A DNA stretch of 64,000 nt from Marsupella aquatica. Its lineage: Eukaryota; Marchantiophyta. The position numbers were made by a program, and so were the translations under genes. The notes under the pieces were generated by a model that saw only the letters and a list, made by a program, of their open reading frames with translations, had not been told where the DNA came from and did no database searches. Each line of letters opens with the position of its first letter. Positions within the stretch are counted from its first letter, which is position 1. Shown here in pieces: positions 26,945-38,487 of this stretch. The DNA lies in the NCBI GenBank assembly GCA_973895155.1, contig OZ316895.1, positions 21,204,001-21,268,000 on the forward strand, in the 5' to 3' direction.

Positions 26945-27260
26945 GCAACTGAAAGTGTCAATTGGATTCCTCGTTCTCTATCTTGCAATGTCTTTGGTTT
27001 GAAGCTCGATGACCCTTTAACATAGTTCTTTGATGCAACTCCAGATCTCTGCAATTGAAACTGTCGAATTTCGTTGACCTTACCAATTCCGTCGTTGGAA
27101 GCTCTGTGATTTCAACGTCATTGTTTGACCCCCAGTCTTCTATAATGGAAGCTGACAATTGGAGTCCTCGTTGTCTGCCTTGCAAATTCCCTGGTTGAAG
27201 CTCTATGATTTCAATATCATTAACTGACGCAGCTCTAGATCTCTACAATGGAAGCTGCCC
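26945..27260. repeat. Degenerate ~100-bp tandem array, about 3.3 units
   Basis: Units begin near 26945, 27051, 27142 and 27245, each with a GCAACTGAAAGTG / ACAATGGAAGCTG-type start, and carry GAAGCTC-(T/G)-(A/G)TGATTTCAA further in. Periods are 106, 91 and 103 bp. Confidence 0.7.
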
Positions 27261-28849
27261 TGTCGAGGGCTCAATTGTGGTGTACAGAAATTTGGAACGG
27301 GACAAACTTCGTGTAGGCAGAAATCTCAATCTGATTTCTGCATTTGTGGAGCAGAGATTGCTGTAAAGGACTGTCATTTCGAATGGACTTGCTGCTGCTC
27401 ACGAGAACCAGAGTGAAGGAATGAGGCGTTTAGGGGATCAATGGAGCTTTAGGGTGGCGAAAATCCCCTTCCCTCCTGAGCTACCGACTCATAGAACCTT
27501 TTCACCTATCTTCTTCGTCTTGTTTAGAGGGCTGGAATCCTTCTTGTTCTTCTTCCATTCCTGTTACATGTCCTGGTTGATGCTTTCACAACGTTAAAAG
27601 TCTCCTGAGCAATCGGAACATTTGAACAACGCAGCTGCACACCTTCTTCTGCCGGGATTAGTTTCTTTCTGCAGGTATGAACTCATCATTTGTGGGTGCA
27701 ATGTGACATTTCTTCCTGTGGTTAGAAAGGCTGCATTCATTCACCTTCAGATTGTCTCGCGTTCCTGTTCTCCACAAAATCCCGACTTTCTTTATGTACA
27801 AATTTTACAGGATTCCTCCGTCAGTCTTCCCCACTCCTGCCAAGCAAGCCGTCACCGCAAAATTTCCTGCCTAGAGAAGGGCTTAACCTTTGTGAGAAAT
27901 ATGCTGAACAACTCTAGGAGAGTGCACCTGACCACGCTGAATCCGTAACACCTACGATATGTTGAGTTGATCATCATAATTAGTGAGCCATTCTTCGTAA
28001 GTCAAGACGAGGCGTACGCGAGATCAAACGACTCGTTGATCACACCATCAACACACCGACTTAACATCGTGGTTTTGCGGATTTAGCGGGAGTGTTACAT
28101 TTTACTCTTCAGAGAGTTTTCCACATTCCTCAATGGAGTTGTGACCTCTTGGTAATTTAGTTGGTATGGATGGACCATCTAGCTTTGACTACCGTAACAC
28201 CAGCGATGAGGTTCATTCACCTTAGTGGAGAAGCTTGTGACGACCTCGGAAGAGCATTTCTGAAAAATGTGGTTCTATTGCTCTTGAATAGGATCAGTCA
28301 TCCCTTCAATGTAGAAGTTTCTCTCCAGAGGAAAGATATCTTGAAAGAGAGCCTTGGTTGAGTTCTGTCTAAGCACATTCAAAGACTGTCGTTATAAATC
28401 TAGGCAGCGAACTCCGTTACTTTGGAGAACATGCTTCTCATCAAGTACCGGCACAGGATCTCAAAGATGGCACTCAGGATTTCTTCAGATCTCAACTGTG
28501 GCGCTCAAGATTTCTTCATGCATTCAGAGACGACCGAGCAAGGTAGGAAAACTGAAATGCTATTACAACGGCCAGTTGCATCATTGGTTTTGAAAGGGTA
28601 GATTGCTCTTACCCTGTAATGTACACGGCATTGAATATAGATTGGAAATCCTGGGATGGAGATCCATTGGAATGAAGCTTTCTCTAGCAGACATTTCTCT
28701 GCCAGTTTGTCCACACCCACTCCTAGTGCTTGCCGACTGACCTAAACCGACGGTAGGTTTACTGCAAATTCTCTTCTCTAGTTGCTAACTTTATGAATGT
28801 CCTTTCCACTCGTCTATACCACAGTGAAACACCTCTTGTTTGATTTTAA
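27261..28849. other. Intergenic, no feature recognised
   Basis: Only short ORFs without family resemblance are present. A small imperfect duplication (ACTCAGGATTTCTTC / GCTCAAGATTTCTTC) lies near 28470-28515. The 3' UTR of the minus-strand coiled-coil gene probably occupies the right end. Confidence 0.6.
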
Positions 28850-31805
28850 TTAAACATCTGCTTTGATCTTTGACCTAAATCTATCCAGTATGCCCCATTT
28901 CTCTTTTTTTCCTCTGAATGAAGTCGTTCCAGACAAGTCTAGAAAATCCTTATCCCTTTCTTTCTCTCGCTGCAAGGCTAGTTCTAGTTGACTCATCAGG
29001 GCGTCGACCTTTATTTGTGCTGCCTCCCTGCTCCGAAGAGCTTCTTTGAGCTCGAACTCCAGCTCTGATTGTTTTGTGTGCCCTTCCTCTACTCTTCCCC
29101 TCAAATCAGTGATCAAAGCTTCATTTTGGCTAAGCTTCTGGACAAGCGATCGCTTCTGTACTCCATACAAGGGAAGAAAACAGAAGGTGGTCAGAATTTC
29201 ACCGAAAGGTACGTGAATGAGGTCAGATTCAATCAACTCATCCCTGGGAGAAACTCAAATGTCTGAACAAAACTCAATTTCCCCGTTTGCAAAAGCGCCA
29301 TATGACTAAGGACCAGCCAATAAATCGGAGAGCAGAAACTGAGACTCAAGCTCCTGAATCTCGTCCTGGATCAATGCCACCAGGAAGAAAAGCACTCTTC
29401 CATGTTCTAGTCTTTCGTCTTTGGGCCATAAGTTGTAGTAGGAATCGAGTTTTAAGAGTATAGGTATTTTAACTGAATCAGATGGAATGTTTGCTAGGTA
29501 AGAATTAAATACCTCTTGACGGTACAGACAGTTATCTCCATATTCTCTATCAAAATTAGGACTTCCGGTCAAATTTGTTTCTGAGTCACTGCTCGCCATT
29601 GCTTGGCTTGAAAAAGAAATTTGTTGGGATTTAGATGTGATGGATTCTGGCCTGTTCCTGGGACTCATTTGTGAGTCATCTGTGACAGAATCTGGCCGAG
29701 ACGAAAAGTTCCTCTGCAAGTCATCAATAACAGGTTCTGGTCTAAACAATGGATTCTCCTCTACTCTCAGGGCAATCAGTGAATCACCAAGCCTCCGGCA
29801 CTCAGTTGAGCCCTCAAAAGCCTTTAGTTGGTTAGCCTTTTGGATCTGCTCTCTCACTGTATCTTCCAATTCCTCAATTGTAGCATGCAGTTGTATTCTT
29901 GCACGTTCTTCTTGCTCCAATCTCTGTTTGAGTTCGTCCACAGTCACCTCAAGTTGTGCATTCAATCTAAGCAAGTTGGAGATTTTCAAGTCATCATCTT
30001 GGTGTTGACTAATATTCTCCTTCAGTTCCCTGATTGTAACCTCTAAATCTGCATTTAGAGTTTGCAGTTCACCGAGTTTCACATTATTCAATTCCTGTGC
30101 AGAAACTGCTCGGAGAGTAGTTACACAATCAGGCGGTCTGCCGGTTGGTCGACCTGTCAACGTTCCAGCAGGTGGATACGCAACGCTGTCCAGCATCAGC
30201 AGTAGTTCTGTGACTCGTTTGGAACTTTCGTCTAGCTGTTTGGAACTAGATTCCAACTTTTTCTCAAATTCAGCTCTGGTTTGGTCAAGACAGGTTTGTA
30301 GCTCCGCTACTCTCTTGTTTCTATCTTCCACTTTTTTCTCGTATTCAAGAGTTCTATCGTCAGCTGCAGCTAGTTTTTGGTCCACCTCAATACCCCTAAT
30401 TTCTGCTTCCTTCCTTTTCTGCTCTGCGACTGATAAGCTATGATGAGCCTGCTTCAACGCACTTCTGAGATTCTCCTCTGCCTCAGCTCTCTTCCGCTTT
30501 TCAGCATTGAGAGCACTTGCCCTCTGCTGTTCAAACATTTTCAGCTTCTCTTCAGCATCCTTCAGTTTGCTTCTGAGTGCTTTATTCCGCATCTCTTCAT
30601 CGATTCGAACTCGCGTTTCCTGTTTAGCACGAATCTCGGCCTGTACCTGTTCAGCATATTCATCGTCGGAATTTACACGTTTCTCTGAGGAGGGCTTTGT
30701 AGAACAAAGGCTACTCCGGTTTATAATAGAATTCATTCTCTGCTTCAGGTCATCTGATTTAATCGTGAGGAGATAAAGTCATTGACAATTTTGACATAAA
30801 GTCTATTAGTTGGAGATCTTGGCAGCTGACAACTGCTGAACAGAAAATCAGTTCGCGTGTTTTGGTTCAGATATTGAACCAGTAATGGATAATGCACAGT
30901 TGTAGCTTTCATCCAGACTGGTCAAAGAGCAACACAGCACTTTGATCCAACAGCAAGGGGGATAAGACTGAAGGGACTGTGGGTGACGAAGGTGGTAATG
31001 TTCAGGCCCTGAGAATGAGGACAAACGTTTTTTGTGGCGAACAGAGCAGGGACAAGGTATTGCGTTGAATAACAAATCAAATATTCACATCATTTTTCCA
31101 CTTGTATTGTTCCACGTGGAGATCTCGGTTGCAAGGGCTAGAGGGCACGGTGAAGACCAGAAACCCACGAGCCTTTCTTTAGAAATAATTGAGCCTAAAC
31201 ATTGACTATTAAATCACATGCCAATTGGATTCTTCGGTACCCTAACTTATGTGCGATCTATTGGCGTGTCATGTGTTGCCAAAGTAGCTCAAAAGTTTAG
31301 GTCAAGCAAATACCCGTCTTTCTGTCTCTTCCAAGCACTTTGCCTCCGCCTCTGCTCTCTTTTTCATCACCTCATGTGCTCTGTGCTCCGCATCCGCCCT
31401 CTTCTTACATTCCTCAAAGGCTTGATTATCAAAAACTTCCCTAATCCTATCAAATCTGTTCGCATCTTCTGCTGATGCCTCTTGGCCTTCTGCTTGCCGT
31501 GCTGACGAAATGGCTTCTGTGATTTGAGTTTCCAGCTCCCTTGTCTTGTTCTCAGCATCTTTCCTTCTTTTGTCAGAAATGCTGAACCGTATCTCCAAAT
31601 CCTGGGCCTTCCGTTGAGCAAGACACGCCTTTGACTCAGCTTCATGTCTTCTTCTGTCATGGTCAGCTACAGCGCCATGCAGATCATGAAGCTCCTTTTC
31701 AAGAGCAGCAATTTTTGATGTAGCTGTGCGAAGGGCTATTTCAGCATAAGCTGCCTTTCCCACTGAAGATTCGGCCCTTTTGGGTGTGGAGACCTGATTC
31801 GGCAT
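28850..31805 (-). CDS. Coiled-coil protein of unrecognised family (3 exons, about 673 aa)
   Basis: Three minus-strand exons join in phase 0: 31805-31314, 30739-29513 and 29155-28850. Donors read CGG|GTATTT and GAG|GTATTT; acceptors read CAG|AGAATG and CAG|AAGCG. The product is long-helical and rich in Glu, Lys, Arg, Ala and Leu. It has heptad-like stretches in exon 1 (ALEKELHDLHGAVADHDRRR), in the first half of exon 2 and in exon 3. These are interrupted by a Pro/Gly loop (GTLTGRPTGRPPD) and a Ser/Arg/Asp-rich stretch with a repeated RPE/RPD-(S/P)-(V/I)-T-D-(D/S) motif. The C terminus is basic (WGILDRFRSKIKADV). The start is the first in-frame ATG (31805); the frame stays open a little further upstream, so a 5' exon is possible. 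No domain or membrane segment is recognised; a cytoskeletal or tethering scaffold is a guess. Confidence 0.7.
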
Positions 31806-34172
31806 TCTCAGGAGAACGGCACACACTTGGTTTCCTTTCTATTTGGCTTTGCTGGAAATGTTGTCCAAATTTAGTCTAAACTCTGTTCACGCCCACAATT
31901 GTGGTGACAATCAGTCTCACTTCTTGCCTCTCCTGACGTGCCTAACCATAGCTGCAACCAAGCAGACCTCTAATTCTCTGCAGAATGCCCCACTAAACAA
32001 TTTAATGCTATATTGTTTGTTGAGATACGATGTAAGTTTTCGCATGTGCTTCGTTTGTTTCTTCGAGTAACCTTGTTTGAACTCTTCAATGCGATAATCA
32101 AAGACCAGATAATTCGACTGCATACACTTACCTCCATAAACCTCCGAAATACTGGAATCGAGCCGGCCACTACATCGTGACATGCTACAGGCCTGGACTT
32201 CAATATTGACAGGCATTTTAAGCTAATCACGATAAAGAAATCTGGTAAATGTCCCCTTGTGAACGTTAGATTCATATAGATCAATGGGGCCTTCATCTAT
32301 TCCATGTAGCTATCATTGGTTACCTTTGTAGGACACTACCCTGGACCTTAATACGTATCCTACTTCCAAACGACGTGGGTGAACGATAGAAACACGCCGT
32401 GTTGTTTCCATTCCGTTAAAAAAGTACTTAAACACCCCAACTGAAACTCAGCACTACGCAGGACGGACGTGACACAATACATGAAGCGCGGAAATATAAT
32501 GCAGTGTGATTTAGCCCATGAGGTGATACGTTAAATTGGAAACAAAAAATTAGGATCAATGCAGTGAACTCGACAGGCCATTTCCTCCAGACTTCAGGGA
32601 TGCAGCCTGCATACCAGTCAAAGGATGTTGGTATTGACTCGACAATCAAGAAGCATGATGATCTCCACAATTCGGTTGAGTTTTTATGGCGAAATACACT
32701 GGAGTTGGCCCTTTCGTCTTGCTACAGTAATTGTGGTGATTATTTTCACCGTACTTCTCAATTCATCCAGCCTTCTCTTGGAAATATACAGCAAGGTCAT
32801 TGAAGCTACTGCTTTTAAGTCAGGGGTCTCTAGGTCATAGCAATTCCATGAATTTTCTCACATGAATGAAGAACACCCCATTTCAGGAGGCAGTGTCCAT
32901 TACATTGATCTCAATTTCCATGTCTTGGATTACACAATGTCTCGTGAATGCAGATGAGAATATGGTTCTGCGAGAACTCGTCGTGGGCTTCCTTTTCTTT
33001 GCACCAGTTTGCACCATCGTGTTCTATCCAGCTTGTCTGAGAGAAAGCAGGCAAGCCAGCAGTTGGTATCTTATGGCTGAGCAATCTATGCACTAGAACG
33101 GCCGGGTATCAAATACAATCGTGGCCATACGGATGATGCTTGTCCTTGAAAGGCCCATCTACTGCTAGCAAGAGCAAAAGATATGCAAGCTGTAATTCTG
33201 TCCTCATCCTCCCTCCTTTCCATTCCACAACCTGCATTAGTCTCCACCTTCTTCCAGTTCAACGATCAGGAGCATGAAGATTCTGAAGAAGATCACGGTA
33301 ATGGAGTGAAATCCCGTTCCCATCATGCGGCAGATGTAGTAGTTACGGGTTTGAATCATCTGCATAATTGCTCATATTTCAAATTCGGTATTGGAATTGC
33401 GCACTCAGAATCGCAGTAAAGTTCAGGGAGCAGACAGTCTACCACTCTCCGCATCCAGGAATGAGGGTATTCACCGTCCCGCGATCAAAAGGACTCCAGC
33501 AGGAGATACACATATGGAGCCACATTGTTCCCCGGACGAGAGGGATTTCGAAGTCCAAAAATCGTCTCTAATCAGAGACGACAGAACTCCACCACATGTT
33601 TATGTCTCAAAACCAGAATAACCTTGGACAATGCCCCTTTTCTCCCCCGGCATTTAAAACCGCAGATGAGGTTAAATTCACAAAAGGAGACTTATAGAAT
33701 CATGAAAGTGGGAGCGAGGACACACAAATGTTGCCCAATCAGACACAATTTGGTAGAAGCCCCACGACTGAGCCATCAGCTTTGACGATTTCATGAAATC
33801 CTGCACTTGAGTAGACTAAGGCCCGAATCTCATCTCACACCAGCACCGCAGCACCATCGCACCACGCTTCATCCTGATTGTGAGATCCTTTCCCTTCGGC
33901 CTCTTCTTCCATCATGGATTCCCGATTCCTGCTGGACCGTAACTTGATTTGAGAGAATTCAGAGGTGGGCGTCTACAGCAATACAGTGCAGCAAGAGGAC
34001 AGACACTCGCATGGATTGTTGTTAGTGTGCTCCGCGTTTTCTGTCGACATGGATTTTCCGCCGGCATTGCTGCAGACAGAGAATCGTCCATTCTGTGATT
34101 TGCTCTGTTCAGTTTGTTGTCTTTCGAGAGCATCTTTCGCTTTTGGTGTTCTTCTATTTTCCTCTCGGCTGA
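31806..34172. other. Intergenic, only weak ORFs
   Basis: Plus-strand ORFs at 32625-32840 and 32866-33096 each encode a hydrophobic, membrane-like stretch (TVIVVIIFTVLL; LVVGFLFFAPVCTIVF). Their frames and spacing could fit neighbouring exons of a membrane protein, but I cannot assign a family. The ORF at 33183-33419 (78 aa) has no recognisable features. Otherwise nothing is seen. Confidence 0.4.
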
Positions 34173-34300
34173 AATCTGGAGCTCTCGGGTACTGCGCAGT
34201 TAACTGCAGTAGTCCAAATCTGGAGCTCCTTGTACTTCACAGTTAACTGCAGTAGCCCAGATCTGGAGCTGTATGTAGTGCGTAGTTTAACTATAGTATA
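34173..34300. repeat. 44-bp tandem repeat, three copies
   Basis: Copies begin with (A/G)ATCTGGAGCT near 34173, 34217 and 34261 and contain AGTTAACTGCAGTAG-type cores. The third copy is the most diverged. Confidence 0.85.
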
Positions 34301-34952
34301 TGTTTTACTTTCTTTGTTTCTTTCTTTCTTGTTTGATCTGAAAATAAGTTAATTTTGAAACAGGGTTAATTTTAAAGCAGGGAACCCAGGAGCAGAGCAA
34401 AAGGACACTGGAGGAGGCAGTAGCACCACCTGGACCCAAGAATGTAATTCCTTTCAGGAAGAAAGGTTACCCATGTGTAACCTTTTCTACTAGGTGCTAC
34501 CATTTCCATAACCATATGCCAGGAAAGTCTTACCCGGTAATTTGTTTCCGGACAGGTATTACATATGATAATGACTCTTTATGCTACAGTTCTAGTCTGA
34601 AACTTGTTTACACAAAGCTCATAAAAACTGCCATGGGTCAGCATTTACTCACTTTCTGGTCACAGGGAGGGTTATACGCTAGTAACCCCAAACAAAATAG
34701 TCATTACCCTATACATAAAGGCCATGGCCCCTAGTTCAAACAAGACCTTCAGGCTGGCATGGGTCTTAGTCAGCAGCCTCCTAATGGCCAAAATTTGAGT
34801 CTGCCTACAATCCCACATCCAGTGCACAAAGTGGCCATCCCGGCCTCCAATGGGAGATAGCCCAATGCCTCTATATTTATCTGGTCATGGACATGTTATT
34901 GGGTCTTGAACAAGGGGCCTCACTTTTCTACATCAAAGTAAATCTCTTCATT

Positions 34953-35065
34953 AGGGTGTCTCGACATTTAGCCATACCAGTATAAGTTATTCCCCTAACT
35001 CAAGGAACTCCTGTAAAAGTTATGTGAGTTGATCTTGGGCTACCGTAAGGAAAGCCCACCGGCTC
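34953..35065. repeat. Copy B of the diverged dispersed repeat
   Basis: Same-orientation relative of 25978-26095, by eye roughly two-thirds identical. It runs directly into the 35-bp tandem repeat at 35052. Confidence 0.5.
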
Positions 35066-35121
35066 AACACAACTTTTATCTTTAATAAGCCCACCGGCTC
35101 AACACAACCTTTATCTTTAAT
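35052..35121. repeat. 35-bp tandem duplication
   Basis: AAGCCCACCGGCTCAACACA begins at 35052 and again at 35087. The copies are nearly identical, so the duplication is young. Confidence 0.9.
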
Positions 35122-35600
35122 AAATTTTCCAAAACTCTAGCGGGAGGTTAGGAAATCTGGAAAACTGTAATTGAAGGCACATGAACTTTTGCACTTGAGT
35201 TGATGATGAGTGTTGCATTTGAGGTGGTGGCTAATTGAGAATAAAGAAAAAATTATATATATTATGAGAGTAAGATGAGAGACCTAATTCCTGCCTCATG
35301 AGGCAAGTCAATGCTATCTGGCTCCATTTTTCAAAATTTAATAATTGGGTCCCGAGACAAAGGCCTCAAGGGGGCTTTTAATCAAGGGGACAACTCACTT
35401 TCAGTGAGCTTTACCAAGCAGATTTATCATTTAACTACTGCAGTCATCAAATTGATTCCCTCTTTTAAAAATGAACACTTTAGTAAAATTTGGTGGAATG
35501 AGGGAATGATTCGAATCCCACTCCTTTATCATTCCTGATGAGCTTCTACATTTCAGCAAAGTTTGGTACGAGGGAATGATTTGAATCAATTAATTAATCA

Positions 35601-35624
35601 ATCTGAATCTGAATCTGAATCTGA
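35601..35624. repeat. Hexanucleotide microsatellite (ATCTGA/CTGAAT)4
   Basis: Four perfect 6-bp units. Confidence 0.9.
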
Positions 35625-35807
35625 CAAAACGTCAGAGGGAGGCCCATTGAGATCAATCAGACTAAAATTCTGGATTAGCTATCTTGACTTCGAAAAGAAC
35701 GATTTCAGATGTCTCTCAAAGTTTACTCTCTAGATTTCAATGCGCTCACGATACCATTTTCTCTCTTCTTGGCCATTGCATGTAAAGCAATCACCACGAG
35801 GTGCTTC

Positions 35808-35941
35808 TGTGACATCCTGTTCGCCCAAGCCAAGCATTTGACACAGCTCCAGCTCCAAATGTCACTCTCTGAGCTGTGACATCCTGTTCACCCAAGCCAA
35901 GCATTTGACACAGCTCCAGCTCCAAATGTCACTCTCTGAGC
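35808..35941. repeat. 67-bp tandem duplication
   Basis: TGTGACATCCTGTTC begins at 35808 and again at 35875. The copies differ at about one base, so this is a recent duplication. It ends 16 bp before the ATG of a 60-codon ORF (35957-36139) that has no recognisable homology. Confidence 0.92.
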
Positions 35942-36139
35942 TTCTTCTCATCGAGCATGCAGACACTTCCTCAGGATCAAGGAATGGGTCAGTACGAAAT
36001 TCAGGAGGAGTCCACTCAGAACATCAACTCTGTGGTGAGCACGGTCGTAACTGAATTGCAACTCGATCGGCTCAGGAGAGAGAGAGAGCTTGAGAGTGCA
36101 CCCAACAGCAGCCCCAATCCTCCATCCCGCCGAGTTTAG

Positions 36140-38487
36140 TGCATGAGAAATTCAGAGCATCACCGTGGGTGGGTACGTCATCCCAAAAGGATAGGACGTC
36201 CAGATCACTATAATTATTCGGAGTTCATGTGGATCCAAAAGTGTGGACCAATCCTGACTAGTGGGACTGTGGGACCCTGAGCGGCCTCGGAATGACGAGA
36301 TCATTGACTAAAGTGGCACGGACCTTCGGATTGCTCCATTCGGTGTCAGCGCATGTGTCCTGGGCTCCAGCACGCCATGCTCACCATTCCCATGATCATC
36401 GCCACCTTTGATTCACTACTGGAGCTTGCTTCATGCCCATGCCCATGACCTCGAGGATTGTGCTGCAGCTGACAAGACGTCCAGCGACGTCATACCAAAT
36501 CTGAGCCTCGATCCATATCTTCAGACAGCTTGCTGCAGTGCCCAAGTGAACCCGAAATGTAGCTAACATAATCTGAAAGGCCCGAGTGTTCTACCGAATC
36601 TTCGCAATTGTAACGTGCTGCTGCCGATCGGTGTTTGGAAAGAAACCGTAGCCAACGCTGGCAAACTCGAGGATTCGACGTGAATCCTCTGGTATGTCGT
36701 TGGCAGTGCATCTTCGCCAGCGCGACTGACGTACCTCTCGACTTGGTTAGTGCTTGGTTAGTGCTTCAGAAAGATATCCTCCACCATGAAGAACGCAGGT
36801 TATCTCGGTTTCTCCCGCAAGTATTCATCCAAGAGAAGGCTTGGCATTACTTTGGTGGTGTTTCAGAAAATTCTTGACTGACATCTGTGATCCGAACTAC
36901 AAGTCTAGGTGACAAGCAAGTTATCCCTATAGCCGATCTTAGCCACTTTCCAGGTAGCACTCGAAAAGTGCCTCAAATACATACCGTAGACATGGAAATG
37001 GACCCGAAGGCTAGCTTGCACCTTAACCTCTCCATAATAGCGAATGTTGTTCATGATTTCTAAGCAATTCAAGTCAGGTAATGAGAAGACAGACTTGCAT
37101 GGCCGAGCAGAACAGATCCATGAGTACCGCAACCTTCGATTTTGCGACCACTAATGCGCTTACAGAGCCCACGAAAAACAAAACTTTTTTTCTTTCCACC
37201 TCAATCAAACGGCACTTCAGCTCCTGACATGTTCGGGATCATGCTCGGGATACCCAACTCGCAGCATGACAAAACAAAGCCCAACACTTCATAATTCCAA
37301 GCAATCAACATTCCTTACGCTAATCCGGCTAAAGTCGACTTCGCCTCTAATATGTTGTCGCAAGCTGGCATCGATAAAAACAATTGCCAACCGGAGCGGA
37401 ACATCATCCGAATACGAAGATACCGAGAAGAATGATTAATTTTGTAAATTGGAATGGTAGTCACATAGGGATACGCTTCAATATACATCCCAAATCACAA
37501 GCCAGTACCACTTAAACTTGTATATTACCAACCACAGAAAATCACAGGGACACAGAAGATAATTCACTACAACGTGAATTCCACGTCCCCTCAGCTGTTG
37601 TAGATTCTGTAGCACACAGACAGGACGCTCCCAGAATTGAATTTAATCTTATGTGGGAACACGACCAAGAGCCCAGAGGTAAACAAGTCATACCTCTGTG
37701 CTGTCAAAATCTGCAGAGAACAGTGCAAGGGACAGGGCACGTGCAAGATACGACGATTCTAGTGATGGACAGCATGACACAACCTTAAGTGTCCCACAAG
37801 GCATGCATAGGAATGTGGTCATGGGGATGCATACACTTCAACATGAACTAACACAAAGTAGAGACATCTGCCTTGTTCTTGTGTCACGCTGCGGAGATGA
37901 AAATTGTAGTAGTGGAAATATGCTTTCCTGACACACAGATACAAAAGAGACACAGCACGCTGGTCTATGATTTTCAGTAAACGCTCACCTGCTTACAAAT
38001 TAACTATATGATAGGTACTGCAATTGAGTGTTAAGGTAGCTGTTGATTCTCCGAAAATTAGAGCATCTACAACCCTGCCTTCCAGAGACGGATTTCGATT
38101 GATCGAGTTTTTCATCTAGAGAAATTCTTCACAAATAACCCTCTGGAAAAACCCATGTAATTGACAGAAGGACCATCAAGTTGATTTGATATGTCTACTT
38201 CTATCCAGGGTTGCAAACTGCCTTTGGTGCGCCCAATTGGACCTGGGTGGCTAAAACAGTGTTGCATTTCTAAGGAACCTAATCTGAAAGGGCAAAAGAA
38301 TGGAGTAACTCTTATACCATGAATATTATATTCTAACCACACAACCTGTATGTTTAAGTGCCCCGTGCTGTAAGGATTTTCCACCAAAGCCAAGATTTGC
38401 TTCAGTTCAGTTAAGAGCACAGCATGGAATCGGAGAGCACATCTTGCTACTGGTCCGATTTCTGCTTTGCTTTCACCCAAAAAGAAA
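36140..38487. other. Intergenic, no feature recognised
   Basis: Only short, unremarkable ORFs on both strands. The right end probably contains the 3' UTR of the minus-strand SH3P2-like gene. Confidence 0.6.

Noticed and set aside
29637-30776. Plus-strand Ser/Leu-rich ORFs opposite the coiled-coil gene
   Set aside because: These are antisense shadows of Glu/Lys/Arg-rich codons in the minus-strand gene.
35957-36139. 60-codon ATG-initiated ORF
   Set aside because: Short, no homology recognised, and next to a recent 67-bp duplication. No evidence beyond an open frame.
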